From IMG/VR virus record IMGVR_UViG_3300037961_001584, positions 1 through 28,191 of that record: 28,191 nt of DNA; one strand, given 5' to 3'. Numbering within the stretch: position 1 is the first letter of the stretch; every line of letters starts with the position of its first letter. The notes below the pieces were generated by a model. It ran no database searches. It saw only the letters and a program-made list of their open reading frames with translations, and was not told the DNA's origin. The translations under genes and the position numbers were made by a program. The DNA comes from a virus. Shown piece by piece: positions 5,723 to 13,927 of this stretch.

Positions 5723-6142
5723 CTAAATATTTAAGAATTTGTATTTGTCCTGTACGTTAAAACTAGGGCATGCTTTGCTACTAAACTCATTGTGTCCATG
5801 CACTGTGCAATACCCAAATACCGTTCGTAAGCTATTTACTAGCTGTAACCACGATGTTTCTTGCTCTATAGTCATCGTATCACGCGGTACGCCTTGGTCG
5901 TCTATACCTCCTACGTATGCTACGCCAATACTTGTTTTGTTTTGACCCTTAGTGTGCGCACCTATGATGTCAATATCCCTTCCCTTGTGAATTTCTCCAT
6001 TCTTGTAGATAACGTAGTGATACCCTATGCCGTTTTGCCATCCGCGCTTGCGATGCCATTTGTCAATAGTACCAACAGTTACGTATGAATCAGGGTATGT
6101 TGCTGTACAATGCAATATGATTTTGTCAATCTCTCGCATCAA
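5723..6142 (-). CDS. Endolysin: zinc N-acetylmuramoyl-L-alanine amidase (amidase_2)
   Basis: 139 residues, close to T7 lysozyme in size. Cuts the amide bond between muramic acid and the stem peptide to release progeny. Zinc ligands visible: H11 (IILHCTAT), H117 (VHGHNEF) and C125 (KACPSF), with K123 in the usual catalytic position and a tyrosine in GYHYVIYKNGEIHKGR (Y41 or Y43). The GAHTKGQNKTSIGVAYVGG segment is also typical. It has no signal peptide, so it depends on a holin. Its start overlaps the metallophosphoesterase stop by four bases. Confidence 0.9.
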   Translation of the reverse strand: MMREIDKIILHCTATYPDSYVTVGTIDKWHRKRGWQNGIGYHYVIYKNGEIHKGRDIDIIGAHTKGQNKTSIGVAYVGGIDDQGVPRDTMTIEQETSWLQLVNSLRTVFGYCTVHGHNEFSSKACPSFNVQDKYKFLNI

Positions 6143-6981
6143 TTAAGTTCTGTCACAGTGATTTTGTATGAATGATTGTGCGCCTTAAAAGTCATCTTCC
6201 AACCACCAAGGGTAGGTGTAGCAAATGCCTTCTCTACCTCCCAACCCATACTTCTATCTTTCTTTTTGTATGATCCTGTCTGCAGCACATGTACGACTTC
6301 TTGTGCATGCTTAAACGTGCTAGTCAAAACATCGCGTGTAACAGGAAAATACCATTTATGGTGCGTGTGTCCGCGTGCTAAGATTTTAGCATCCGGATAA
6401 TCTTTCATGTCAATGTCTACGTTTAAGCTGCCCTTGCTGCGCTTGCCGCCTCCGTAACCGTGATGGTAATGCAAAGGATACGAACGCCTGCTGCCTTGTC
6501 CGTTTCTGTTGCACTTAATTATGACCCAACCCGCGTAGTAGCCTGCAACAATACTTGCACCTTCTGCGTTTAGCGCACCCACAGTCCTTTGTATAGGGTC
6601 TACGCCGTGCCGCTTTATGATGTTTGTTTCGTGATTGCCTTGACTAATCAGCGCGATGTTGTCTTTGTACGGCTTGAGAAAATTAACTAACTCATTAATG
6701 CACTCATCTATGTACGCTGTTGCAAGTAATTCAGGGCGCATAGTGCTGTACGTGCCTCTAGGATCGCGCGGCATGTGCATGAGGTCGTAGGCATCGCCAA
6801 GAATAAAAATCTGCGCGTTTTCCGCTTTCGCTTGCTCAAGATGTTTCTTCAGCAACTTGCGGTCGCACTTGCTAGAATCAAAATGTATATCGCTAAGAAG
6901 GTAGATGTGCTTTTCATCCGCAGCACTCTCAAATGTCCAATCAAGAATGTGAATGTCCCTGTCCCGCGTTATTAACGTCAT
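6139..6981 (-). CDS. Calcineurin-like metallophosphoesterase
   Basis: 280 residues with the full metal-binding set of the family: D31-I-H33, G62-D63-A-Y-D66, G115-N-H117-E, H173/H174 in HYHHGYGGG and G204-H-T-H207. It is complete and probably active on phosphomonoesters or phosphodiesters, with two metal ions. The substrate cannot be told from the sequence. It is coupled on both sides by 4-base overlaps, with the XhlA-like membrane gene before and the amidase after, so it is expressed as part of the lysis cassette. Nuclease, nucleotide phosphatase or cell-wall/lipid phosphatase roles are all possible. Confidence 0.88.
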   Translation of the reverse strand: MTLITRDRDIHILDWTFESAADEKHIYLLSDIHFDSSKCDRKLLKKHLEQAKAENAQIFILGDAYDLMHMPRDPRGTYSTMRPELLATAYIDECINELVNFLKPYKDNIALISQGNHETNIIKRHGVDPIQRTVGALNAEGASIVAGYYAGWVIIKCNRNGQGSRRSYPLHYHHGYGGGKRSKGSLNVDIDMKDYPDAKILARGHTHHKWYFPVTRDVLTSTFKHAQEVVHVLQTGSYKKKDRSMGWEVEKAFATPTLGGWKMTFKAHNHSYKITVTELN

Positions 6982-7193
6982 TCGATTCCTTTACGTGCTA
7001 AGAGCAATTTAATCTCATTAATTCCTTCTACCAAAACATCAAGCGTTTTTTGCACGTCGTCCTCTCGTTTTTCAAGGTTTATAATCCTGCTTTTTAAAAT
7101 TGTCACTTCGTTATTCATCTTGACCCATGCAGCTACACCACCACCTAACAAGGTAATGCCCTCAATTGCCATTGCTATTAATGTGCTATCCAT
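6978..7193 (-). CDS. XhlA-like membrane protein (holin accessory), 71 aa
   Basis: Starts at ATG 7193 (a longer reading from 7223 overlaps the upstream gene and is less likely). One N-terminal hydrophobic segment (residues 4-24, LIAMAIEGITLLGGGVAAWV) is followed by a long coiled coil (MNNEVTILKSRIINLEKRE ... LDVLVEGINEIKLLL). This order, membrane anchor then coiled coil beside an amidase, is like XhlA/hemolysin-type lysis accessory proteins. It overlaps the gene before by eight bases and the metallophosphoesterase by four. Probably membrane-bound and part of lysis timing. Confidence 0.65.
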   Translation of the reverse strand: MDSTLIAMAIEGITLLGGGVAAWVKMNNEVTILKSRIINLEKREDDVQKTLDVLVEGINEIKLLLARKGIE

Positions 7194-7371
7194 CTTGATT
7201 TTTGTGTAGTGACCAAATCTCAACGAGCACTTGGTACAGCACGCCGTTCACCTGCCGCAATGCTTCAATGACTTCTTCAGGTGTTGCATTTTCGTCAGGC
7301 ATATACGTCAGTAATCTCTCGATGCTCTCGGGCGTTCCGTCGATTTTAATAATATCTTGTGGTAAACTCAT
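7186..7371 (-). CDS. Hypothetical protein, 61 aa
   Basis: Acidic, helical protein (MSLPQDIIKIDGTPESIERL ... ATPEEVIEALRQVNGVLYQVLVEIW). Its ATG shares one base with the fibre stop (TAATG), so translation is coupled to the fibre. Possible fibre chaperone from position, but no motif supports it. Confidence 0.65.
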   Translation of the reverse strand: MSLPQDIIKIDGTPESIERLLTYMPDENATPEEVIEALRQVNGVLYQVLVEIWSLHKNQDG

Positions 7372-9296
7372 TAGGTGCTAAACATTTGACAGTTAATAGT
7401 AAAGTATCGGGTACTGCTCACAGTTCCGTCCCATACCGCAGTCATAAAGACGTAATCGCCTTCAGCGATAGAACTACCGTTGCTTGACTGCACCGCCATA
7501 GGGATAATATTTTGCAGGCTTGACGGACACGTTACCGTTGCACTTGCGACTAAAGTTCCTGACCACGAAGAATCGTATGTGCCGCCTTCAATCGCACTAA
7601 TTTCATCAGAGCCAAGTTTCCACATAAAGAACCTGAAATCTTCACCACGAACGTCTGTGTCACTTGGCCATTCGATATTGATGCTGAACTTAGCCGTGCC
7701 CGCTTGAGGCACATAGAGCAAACCGTTGGCAATGCTGTAACCTGTCCCGCTGCTAAAGGTACTTGTTCCGGGTGTGCCAAGTCCTGATGAAACCGCATTA
7801 GCTGCTGTAAACACATCAGTAGTCCAATTATAGTACTGTACACCATAGCCGCCTCCAAAGACAACATTGTCTTCTCCGGCATCCCTCCCTGTCGTAATTT
7901 GTAAACGCCCTGAAATTGTTGCTATTTGACATACTCCACCACCGCTGCCGCCTGTCTGATCAGTCCACGAGAGGTTGCCGCTACCGTCTGTCTTTAACAC
8001 TTGGTCAGCATCGCCATCGTCGTCAGGCAGAGTTAAGGTGTATGTAGCATTATTGGCGTGAGGCGGACTCTTGATAGTTATGCCGTGTGTATTCTCAGCG
8101 CAATTGAGTTTAATAGCACCGGGGTTGTCATCTGAGCCTCCGCCAGTATTACCCCTTACCTCCAGAACGCCTGTGCCGTTGGCTGCAACTTTTACATTAC
8201 CATTGCTTGTGGTAGTGTTAACCTCGTTCGCTTGTACGTCGAGGTTGCCCGTTAGCTGTGCGCTTGATGCCATTAACGCGCCTGCTGCTGCGACGTTCGT
8301 AGCGTCGGTTACGTCAGCATTAGCTTCAATACCCGATAACTTACTAATCTCTGCTGCCGTCGTATACTTATTAGTGGTAGATGAATCGCTAATGTCGTCT
8401 GCATCTAATACTACTGTACCTGTTGCGCCATTTACGCTACTTACCGCGCCGCCGCCGGGCGTTCCGTTTGCTGCTGCTGTAATTCTACCCTGTGCATCAA
8501 CTGTAATGTCTGCGTTCGTATAGCTACCTGCAGTTACGGCTGTGTCGTCAAGATTTATTACTACGTTACCCGTTGTTGGACTTGCAGTTAAGCCTGTGCC
8601 GCCTGTTACGTCATCAACAGGCACAGATGGTATGTCAGTCGTTAAAGCAAGTGTGCCTGATGAAGTGGGTAGAGCAAGTGCTGCATTACCGCTTCCCGAA
8701 TACGTAATTCGACCTTGCGCACCACCTGTGCCTTCGCATACTAATTGACAACCTTGTTTTAAAATGAACTGTGCATCGTTAGCTGTTGCTAAACCGTCTA
8801 AGTGAACTGCGGTGAAAGCCGTTGACCCTGAGCTATCAGTAGCTACGACCAACTCAATGTCACCCGGTGATGTTTCTGTAATCTTTAACTCTGTGATCCC
8901 TGTTTTTAGCTTCGCAGTTGTGCCTGTCAACTCCATCTCAGAGTTGGTGTTAGCACCGTCCGTTAAGGTGGTAGACGTGCCAAGTTTAAGCAGCGTGTAT
9001 ATCGTGTTAAACAGTTGACTGTTCTCAAAATTGCCACTGCTGTCGGCTATTAAAATATCACGTAATGCAACACTAGAAGTAGTTACATCATCTAGATCAC
9101 CTACGTCAAGTACAACCGTACCCGTCGCACCGTTTACAGATTGTACAGGCGCTTTGCCCATTAAAACGCTTACATCAATGCGCTTACTAGTTCCGGCTGC
9201 TGTTCCGGTAGTATCGCTTACATCGACAATATGCAACTCATCGCTGTCTTCAGGCGTAGTTGCTAGGGCTGTTAGGTCAGTTACTTTCGTTGACAT
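7371..9296 (-). CDS. Tail fibre / receptor-binding protein
   Basis: 641 residues, Gly/Thr/Ser/Asp-rich, with repeated fibre-shaft motifs: SVNGATGTVVLD at residues 53-64 and again at 287-298, GGTGLTASPTTGNVVINLDD near 232 and a GVLEVRGNTGGGSDDNPG segment near 377. A glycine hinge (TGGSGGG, about 448-454) leads to a C-terminal globular part (about 455-641) ending in beta-rich sequence (FSINIEWPSD..., YFTINCQMFST) that reads like a C1q/TNF-type or similar trimeric tip. It likely forms a trimer at the tail end or side and binds the host surface. The N-terminus (MSTKVTDLTALATTPEDSD) is the virion attachment end. Confidence 0.82.
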   Translation of the reverse strand: MSTKVTDLTALATTPEDSDELHIVDVSDTTGTAAGTSKRIDVSVLMGKAPVQSVNGATGTVVLDVGDLDDVTTSSVALRDILIADSSGNFENSQLFNTIYTLLKLGTSTTLTDGANTNSEMELTGTTAKLKTGITELKITETSPGDIELVVATDSSGSTAFTAVHLDGLATANDAQFILKQGCQLVCEGTGGAQGRITYSGSGNAALALPTSSGTLALTTDIPSVPVDDVTGGTGLTASPTTGNVVINLDDTAVTAGSYTNADITVDAQGRITAAANGTPGGGAVSSVNGATGTVVLDADDISDSSTTNKYTTAAEISKLSGIEANADVTDATNVAAAGALMASSAQLTGNLDVQANEVNTTTSNGNVKVAANGTGVLEVRGNTGGGSDDNPGAIKLNCAENTHGITIKSPPHANNATYTLTLPDDDGDADQVLKTDGSGNLSWTDQTGGSGGGVCQIATISGRLQITTGRDAGEDNVVFGGGYGVQYYNWTTDVFTAANAVSSGLGTPGTSTFSSGTGYSIANGLLYVPQAGTAKFSINIEWPSDTDVRGEDFRFFMWKLGSDEISAIEGGTYDSSWSGTLVASATVTCPSSLQNIIPMAVQSSNGSSIAEGDYVFMTAVWDGTVSSTRYFTINCQMFST

Positions 9297-9325
9297 CGTG
9301 CAAATATTTTACAAGCTTCATAATA

Positions 9326-9901
9326 TTACGTGTTGTAGTATCTAATGCCAAGAGCTGTTGCAATTGCTTTGAGTTTATTGTCTGTGGGAATTCGTGGGTA
9401 TACGTTGAGTCCTCCAAAGTAATTGCGTTTGCTTGGCGATAGGTCTGCACCCGTGTTATTAGTGTACTCAGCCAATTGGTTAAACTGCAGCCATTCTATC
9501 ATGCGTTGACGATAGAACATGCCAATTTCAGTTGATTGCTCTACTACAATCTTTATATCACTAGCACTTGCTGTTTGCCCTTGTTCACTGCTGTTCAAGG
9601 TAACGCTGTTGTTCGCAAACTTTAAGCGTAAAGGGTACGCTAACTCAACAAAAGCAAGTTGCACTAGACACGGTTGAATGTAATCTTCTAACAGTGTCTT
9701 GTAATTCTCATTGCCTGCATTGCCTACTTCGTCTGCATCAATCAGTGTATTTAGCTTGTTTGCAAGCTTCGTACCTAACGCAGGAAGAATCCAACGATCC
9801 TGCGCAATTCTTATGTACGGCTGAACGAGGTTATCGTCAACCGTAGAACCTAGTGCGCTATCGCGCTTTAATTTGCTTGAACTAATGTATAACGTTGCCA
9901 T
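9326..9901 (-). CDS. Head-tail connector-like protein (DUF6712-like)
   Basis: 191 residues, helical: MATLYISSSKLKRDSALGST, then D-N-L-V-Q-P-Y-I-R-I-A-Q-D-R and LPALGTKLANKLNTL, and later Y-I-Q-P-C-L-V-Q-L-A-F-V-E-L. This 'L-K...I-x-x-A-Q...LG-x-x-L' pattern is one I associate with DUF6712/gp6-like head completion proteins of Bacteroidota phages. It lies directly after the portal gene, as expected for an adaptor that sits under the portal. Called from recalled pattern and position, not from a search. Confidence 0.6.
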   Translation of the reverse strand: MATLYISSSKLKRDSALGSTVDDNLVQPYIRIAQDRWILPALGTKLANKLNTLIDADEVGNAGNENYKTLLEDYIQPCLVQLAFVELAYPLRLKFANNSVTLNSSEQGQTASASDIKIVVEQSTEIGMFYRQRMIEWLQFNQLAEYTNNTGADLSPSKRNYFGGLNVYPRIPTDNKLKAIATALGIRYYNT

Positions 9902-9904
9902 TTC

Positions 9905-11908
9905 TTATCTATATGCTCCCCGCGATGGTGTGTCAATCGGTGCGACGTATTCCTCACCTCTCTGCACTACTTCCGGGTTGTTTCCTACACGGCGCATGAC
10001 ATCATCCCATGCACCTTCAATTTCTACCATATCCATTTCTTTTGGCTCACCGTCCGGCGCATAGATGTAAATGTTTCTAGCAAAACCGTGTCGGCAGTAA
10101 ATGCCTCCTTTGTGCAGCCAAATTGAATAGGGTCTTCCGTTGTGACCAAATTCAGCATTTTCGCCTTCCATAGCTACAATATCTTCATATCGGTACTCTA
10201 CGCCTTCATCTGATAGTTCCATCATCTGTACGCAGAAATCGCGGCTCTTACCTCCTTGACTAGGCGTTTGTGCTGTTTCCTCGTACATGTAGCGTACAGC
10301 AAATACGAATCCTTCACGGCTCAAGATGTCGCCGTAACTTCCTTGCTCAACTATTTCCGGGTTTGCGTACTGTTCGTAAAACAAATGTTTTTGCGTATGC
10401 AGTTTTGCATCTGCCTGCACATCACTAACCCATTCCGAACGAACGTAGTAATAATCTTTTCCTAATCGTGCGTCAAATTCACGCATCCTTTCCTTTAGGG
10501 TCGTTCCTTTTTTTTTTAACTCTATATGACCCTCACCGCCGCAGCATGACAATTGCGTTTGTGCAGTTGCTTCTTGCTCGTCTTGTTCTTCTTCAATTTG
10601 TTCAATTGCGCTATCGTCAGTAAACAAAGCTTCTGCTACCTCCGGCGTAAACTGCAGCATCTGCACTAAGAATACTTTTGCCTGATCGATAGACAAAACA
10701 CCTTCTTTAACTTGTCGCACAATTTCCATTGCGCTATCTATTTGACCGCCATCGTAACTAGCATCGCGTTTACGGCTGTCGGGTGCGTTGCTGTCAAAGA
10801 GATTGTCAGTATCAATAAATGATGCAGGCTTTAACGGTGTGAAGTACATATCTAGTGTTACGCTACTAGCCGCAAAGACGGGTTTTAGGGCATCTAGAAG
10901 CAAGCGTTGGAAAGGAAGTATCACCGTGTTGTAGAAAAGGTCATACGCATCCTTCATTTCGTCTGCGTTGTTTCCAAATCCACCGCCCGAATCACGCACA
11001 CCAAACAGCAAAGGCGACGTAACGCGATGACCGCTTAATACCTTCTTGCTGCATTGTTCGCTGAGGTAATCAAACACCTGATGCGCATCCGTTAAGTTGA
11101 AGCTTTCGATAGTCGGTGCTGTATCCTGCGAATCGTTGAACGTCATCAAAATCTTGCCTGCGTTGTTTGCGCCTCCAAATTTCTGATATACCAACCGTTC
11201 CAATTCTGCGCGTTCGTCTTCTGTAGGCACACCGCTGTTAAAGTTCATAATCGTGCTAGGGAAAAAACCCTGATTAATTGAACTAAGGTGATACGCGCTA
11301 AGGTCTGCTTCTACCTGCGCATAGTTTGTGCATGGCAAGTAGTCAGGCAAGCCGTAGTAAAACGAAAGCGGCGTGTAATTCTTTACGTGAATGATTTGGC
11401 TTGCCGCTGTACGATCGGTAGAGGAAAACGCCGGAATTACGTGCGGCTTGGTGTTCAACTCTGTCCAATCTGTTTTGTGGTAAAACAGCGGTACGTTGTC
11501 TTCGTCATCGGCAATACCGCAACGAATTGTAGATGCAGGTATATGATGCACCTTGCTAATCGTCGTACGATCCTGTGACCAAATAATGTTCAAAAACGCC
11601 TGACCGTACAATTTGAGGTCAAACGCAGCTTTTTTCAGGCATTCTTCGTCACCAAAAATTTCTTTAACCTTGAGCCATTGCTCAATATGGTCATCTTTGT
11701 TTGTAGCATTTAGACCGTCACCAAAAATCATTTCAGCAACGCCCTTAATAATTGCCCCATGCATGCTGCTACTTGCATACAGTTCTTCTAGATACGAAGG
11801 GTACAGGTTGTCAGCGCCGCAATCAATCCATAGCTTGTTGCTATTCTCACGAAACAAAGGCGCGTTCGTGGACTGATATTCTAAGATGGAAAAATTGTTC
11901 TTATTCAC
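9905..11908 (-). CDS. Portal protein with extra C-terminal domain
   Basis: 667 residues. Residues about 20-400 are a portal body: ADNLYPSYLEELYASSSMHG, the phage-portal 'G-Q-A-F-L-N-I-I-W' strand, IIHVKNYTPLSFYYGLPDY, the stem and crown helices, and HRVTSPLLFGVRDSGGGFGN. It forms the dodecameric DNA channel at the capsid vertex. After an acidic, Gln-rich linker and CCGGEGHIELKKKG (residues about 455-468) comes a separate C-terminal domain (475-667) with SRDFCVQMM and WLHKGGIYCRHGFARNIY, perhaps metal binding. A run of ten A residues at the linker (10508-10517) could cause slippage and yield a portal without that domain. Overlaps the 121-aa gene by four bases. Confidence 0.88.
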   Translation of the reverse strand: MNKNNFSILEYQSTNAPLFRENSNKLWIDCGADNLYPSYLEELYASSSMHGAIIKGVAEMIFGDGLNATNKDDHIEQWLKVKEIFGDEECLKKAAFDLKLYGQAFLNIIWSQDRTTISKVHHIPASTIRCGIADDEDNVPLFYHKTDWTELNTKPHVIPAFSSTDRTAASQIIHVKNYTPLSFYYGLPDYLPCTNYAQVEADLSAYHLSSINQGFFPSTIMNFNSGVPTEDERAELERLVYQKFGGANNAGKILMTFNDSQDTAPTIESFNLTDAHQVFDYLSEQCSKKVLSGHRVTSPLLFGVRDSGGGFGNNADEMKDAYDLFYNTVILPFQRLLLDALKPVFAASSVTLDMYFTPLKPASFIDTDNLFDSNAPDSRKRDASYDGGQIDSAMEIVRQVKEGVLSIDQAKVFLVQMLQFTPEVAEALFTDDSAIEQIEEEQDEQEATAQTQLSCCGGEGHIELKKKGTTLKERMREFDARLGKDYYYVRSEWVSDVQADAKLHTQKHLFYEQYANPEIVEQGSYGDILSREGFVFAVRYMYEETAQTPSQGGKSRDFCVQMMELSDEGVEYRYEDIVAMEGENAEFGHNGRPYSIWLHKGGIYCRHGFARNIYIYAPDGEPKEMDMVEIEGAWDDVMRRVGNNPEVVQRGEEYVAPIDTPSRGAYR

Positions 11909-12270
11909 TTCTCGTATACTTCGTAAACTTCATTGTCTGTGTCATCGTACGCTGTGTACGTACTCTCCGTAAAGCTAGTATTTGATGTAGCACGCACAAA
12001 CGCTAAACGATCTGCGTATGTTTTGGTGCTGCCGTCAGTCAGCTTTAAGGTATAAAATCCTTCGTGTAAATCCGCATCATTGTACCACGTTTGCATAGGA
12101 ATAGTTACCTGCGTAAAACGTCCGTTAGTCGTTTGATTGCTAACTGTTGCAGTTCTTTGGTATCCTGTTAATACGTTTTCTAACGTAACAGAAATATCAC
12201 CCGTTCCCGTGTAACCGTCTAACTTAATCCGTGCGTACTGCACTACGTTTTGCTTATAGAGTTGTACCAT
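11905..12270 (-). CDS. Hypothetical structural protein, 121 aa
   Basis: Starts at ATG 12270 (MVQLYKQNVVQYARIKLDGY); an upstream ATG at 12300 lies inside the terminator stem and is rejected. All-beta sequence (GDISVTLENVLTGYQRTATV ... FTQVTIPMQTWYN) like an Ig-like or tail/head decoration fold. It follows the tail tube gene and precedes the portal gene, so a virion or connector role is likely. No family recognised. Confidence 0.65.
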   Translation of the reverse strand: MVQLYKQNVVQYARIKLDGYTGTGDISVTLENVLTGYQRTATVSNQTTNGRFTQVTIPMQTWYNDADLHEGFYTLKLTDGSTKTYADRLAFVRATSNTSFTESTYTAYDDTDNEVYEVYEK

Positions 12271-12283
12271 GTGCCTTTGTAGT

Positions 12284-12317
12284 AAAAAGGGGCAAGCCAT
12301 TTGACCTGCCCCTTTCT
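12284..12317 (-). terminator. Terminator/attenuator between tail tube and portal genes
   Basis: On the minus strand AAAGGGGCA (315-307 of the 12 kb block) pairs perfectly with TGCCCCTTT (294-286) around a 12-base loop, and five T residues follow. It stands right after the tail tube gene, in the middle of the structural operon. It may stop most transcripts from the abundant capsid and tube genes and reduce portal expression. Confidence 0.75.
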
Positions 12318-12333
12318 ATTCTAACCATATATA

Positions 12334-12861
12334 TTATGCAGAGATTGTGATATTGGTTACCCCTGACAACGGCGCAGCCGCGTAGAATACAGGGTTAGCC
12401 TCACGCCCTACAAAGTCAATTGTGTATCCGGACAAATCACCGAATCCTTGACCTGATACCAAACTGCCGCCTTGCACATTACATCCGTGCACTGCTCCTA
12501 ACAAGAAAACATTGTCGTTGTTGTCAAGTACCCAAATATTAGGGCGACCTTGACACAAATGACGAATATCTGCAATGTCAGTAGCATCTATCTTTTGCAA
12601 TGTAACGCTCAATGATTGCTCAAAAAACGTAGTGCCATTGGCGGGATCTGATTGAAAGCTTACGGTCAAGCTGCTAGTTTCAGGTCGCACATCAAATTGG
12701 TAAAAGGTTTGGGCGCTAATAGCCGTTACCGTGTCATTGGAAGCCGCAGCCCAATCTGCCCCTGAAGGCATGTCTGCGTAGTTACCAATGTATACCGTTT
12801 TAATGCCGCCAACTGAATCTTTACAGTCAACTACCCGTCCGCTTGAAAGATCACATGCCAT
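12334..12861 (-). CDS. Major tail (tube) protein
   Basis: 175 residues. It reads MACDLSSGRVVDCKDSVGG then I-K-T-V-Y-I-G-N-Y near the start, FYQFDVRPETSSLTVSFQSD, NGTTFFEQSLSVTLQKID and GRPNIWVLDNNDNVFLLGA in the middle, and GDLSGYTIDFVGREANP near the end. I recognise this pattern from tail-tube-like proteins of Bacteroidota siphophages. It would stack as hexameric rings. It lies right after the major capsid gene and before a transcription terminator, consistent with high expression. The recognition is from memory; a general minor structural protein is the alternative. Confidence 0.7.
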   Translation of the reverse strand: MACDLSSGRVVDCKDSVGGIKTVYIGNYADMPSGADWAAASNDTVTAISAQTFYQFDVRPETSSLTVSFQSDPANGTTFFEQSLSVTLQKIDATDIADIRHLCQGRPNIWVLDNNDNVFLLGAVHGCNVQGGSLVSGQGFGDLSGYTIDFVGREANPVFYAAAPLSGVTNITISA

Positions 12862-12874
12862 ATTACACTATGCT

Positions 12875-13927
12875 TTAGTCAGTGATTACAGCAGTCAACG
12901 CACCTACAACGCAATCGCCGGGAATACCGACCTGCATTCCAAGTCCGAACTTCATGACAATTTTAACGTTGTCTGAACCGTCGTATTTCCAAGCATCGAT
13001 GTACGTAGCATTTGTGTAGTCCGTGTTCAAGTTAGAACCTACTACCAAGTTGTCTTCGTACGTCAAGATAATTGCATCATCAAACATACCGGGGCATACG
13101 TGAATTGGAATACCCAAGTATTGCAATGTGTCAAATGCTTGGTTTACACCTTGCATGTTAACACCTTGGAAGCTACCTGATGCGCCTAACGCTTGCATGA
13201 AATTACCTGCTGTCTTTGGCGACACGTAGAACGCAATGTCAGGTCGATTCAAGATTGCAGGACATGATGTCAACGCTTGATTGTATGCTTCGTGGAAACA
13301 ACCTGTAGCACCCAAAATTTGGCTACTAGCTGCGCTAAAACCGCCTGCTGTAATAACCTTTTCAGCGGCGACAGGTGATGCAGATGAACCGCCTGCAGCC
13401 AAGATAGATGCACGGTATCCTGTGTTGTCAAACGTAGCATTGCTAGACAGGAAGCCTGTAACGTCAGTTGTCAAGTCCATGCCTTTCCAAATTCCGTTTT
13501 CTACGTCTTGTGCAGCGTATCCTGCAATTGTAGCCAATGAAAATTGTACAAACTCAGGATTACCTGCAGACATGTCTTGACGTGCGCCTGTCATCCCTGC
13601 CCATGTAGGCAACAATGTTCCACGGCATAGCGTTTCCATGACACTCAAATCTGAAAGTGTCAATACGCGCTCGCCAAGTGTCAAGCTATCAGATGACGAA
13701 TAGTCGCATGCTGCGTTTGTTACTACGCCTGTAGATGACAAGCTAGAAATTACGGCTTTGTTTTGGATGCCGTCAACCTGACGTACCCAACCTTCTGTCA
13801 GCGTTTTAGCCAACTTCAATGCAGGCGCAACGTACGGTGCTGCCCGTTCACCCGAATATGTTGTAGTCGGGGTTACAGCAGGTGCTGCAAAATCTCGTCG
13901 TCGAGATCGTGATAAGTATTTACTCAT
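12875..13927 (-). CDS. Major capsid protein
   Basis: 350 residues, start TAATG-coupled to the scaffold. The basic N-terminus (MSKYLSRSRRRDFAAPA) is followed by Ser/Ala/Gly-rich alpha/beta sequence with segments expected of an HK97-type coat: VMETLCRGTLLPTWAG, FSLATIAGYAAQDVENGIWKG, NRPDIAFYVSPKTAGNFMQAL, LGIPIHVCPGMFDDAIILTY and DNLVVGSNLN before a final hydrophobic strand. Position after protease and scaffold and before tube protein fits. Coat fold is inferred by context and length. Confidence 0.83.
   Translation of the reverse strand: MSKYLSRSRRRDFAAPAVTPTTTYSGERAAPYVAPALKLAKTLTEGWVRQVDGIQNKAVISSLSSTGVVTNAACDYSSSDSLTLGERVLTLSDLSVMETLCRGTLLPTWAGMTGARQDMSAGNPEFVQFSLATIAGYAAQDVENGIWKGMDLTTDVTGFLSSNATFDNTGYRASILAAGGSSASPVAAEKVITAGGFSAASSQILGATGCFHEAYNQALTSCPAILNRPDIAFYVSPKTAGNFMQALGASGSFQGVNMQGVNQAFDTLQYLGIPIHVCPGMFDDAIILTYEDNLVVGSNLNTDYTNATYIDAWKYDGSDNVKIVMKFGLGMQVGIPGDCVVGALTAVITD

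Noticed and set aside
7194-7223. Longer start of the XhlA-like protein at 7223
   Set aside because: It adds ten residues (MRFGHYTKIK) that overlap the preceding gene; ATG 7193 gives the usual short N-terminus before the membrane segment.
7550-7882. 110-aa minus-strand frame inside the tail fibre
   Set aside because: Alternative frame of the fibre on the same strand, with no promoter, leader or domain.
8071-8523. 150-aa plus-strand open frame inside the tail fibre gene
   Set aside because: Antisense shadow of a Thr/Ala/Asp-rich coding region; composition is Ala/Val/Ser/Pro as expected from reverse-complementing the fibre codons, and no start or terminator context.
12271-12300. Longer N-terminus for the protein after the tail tube (start at 12300)
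   Set aside because: The extra codons lie in the stem and T-run of a terminator; the ATG at 12270 gives a normal start.
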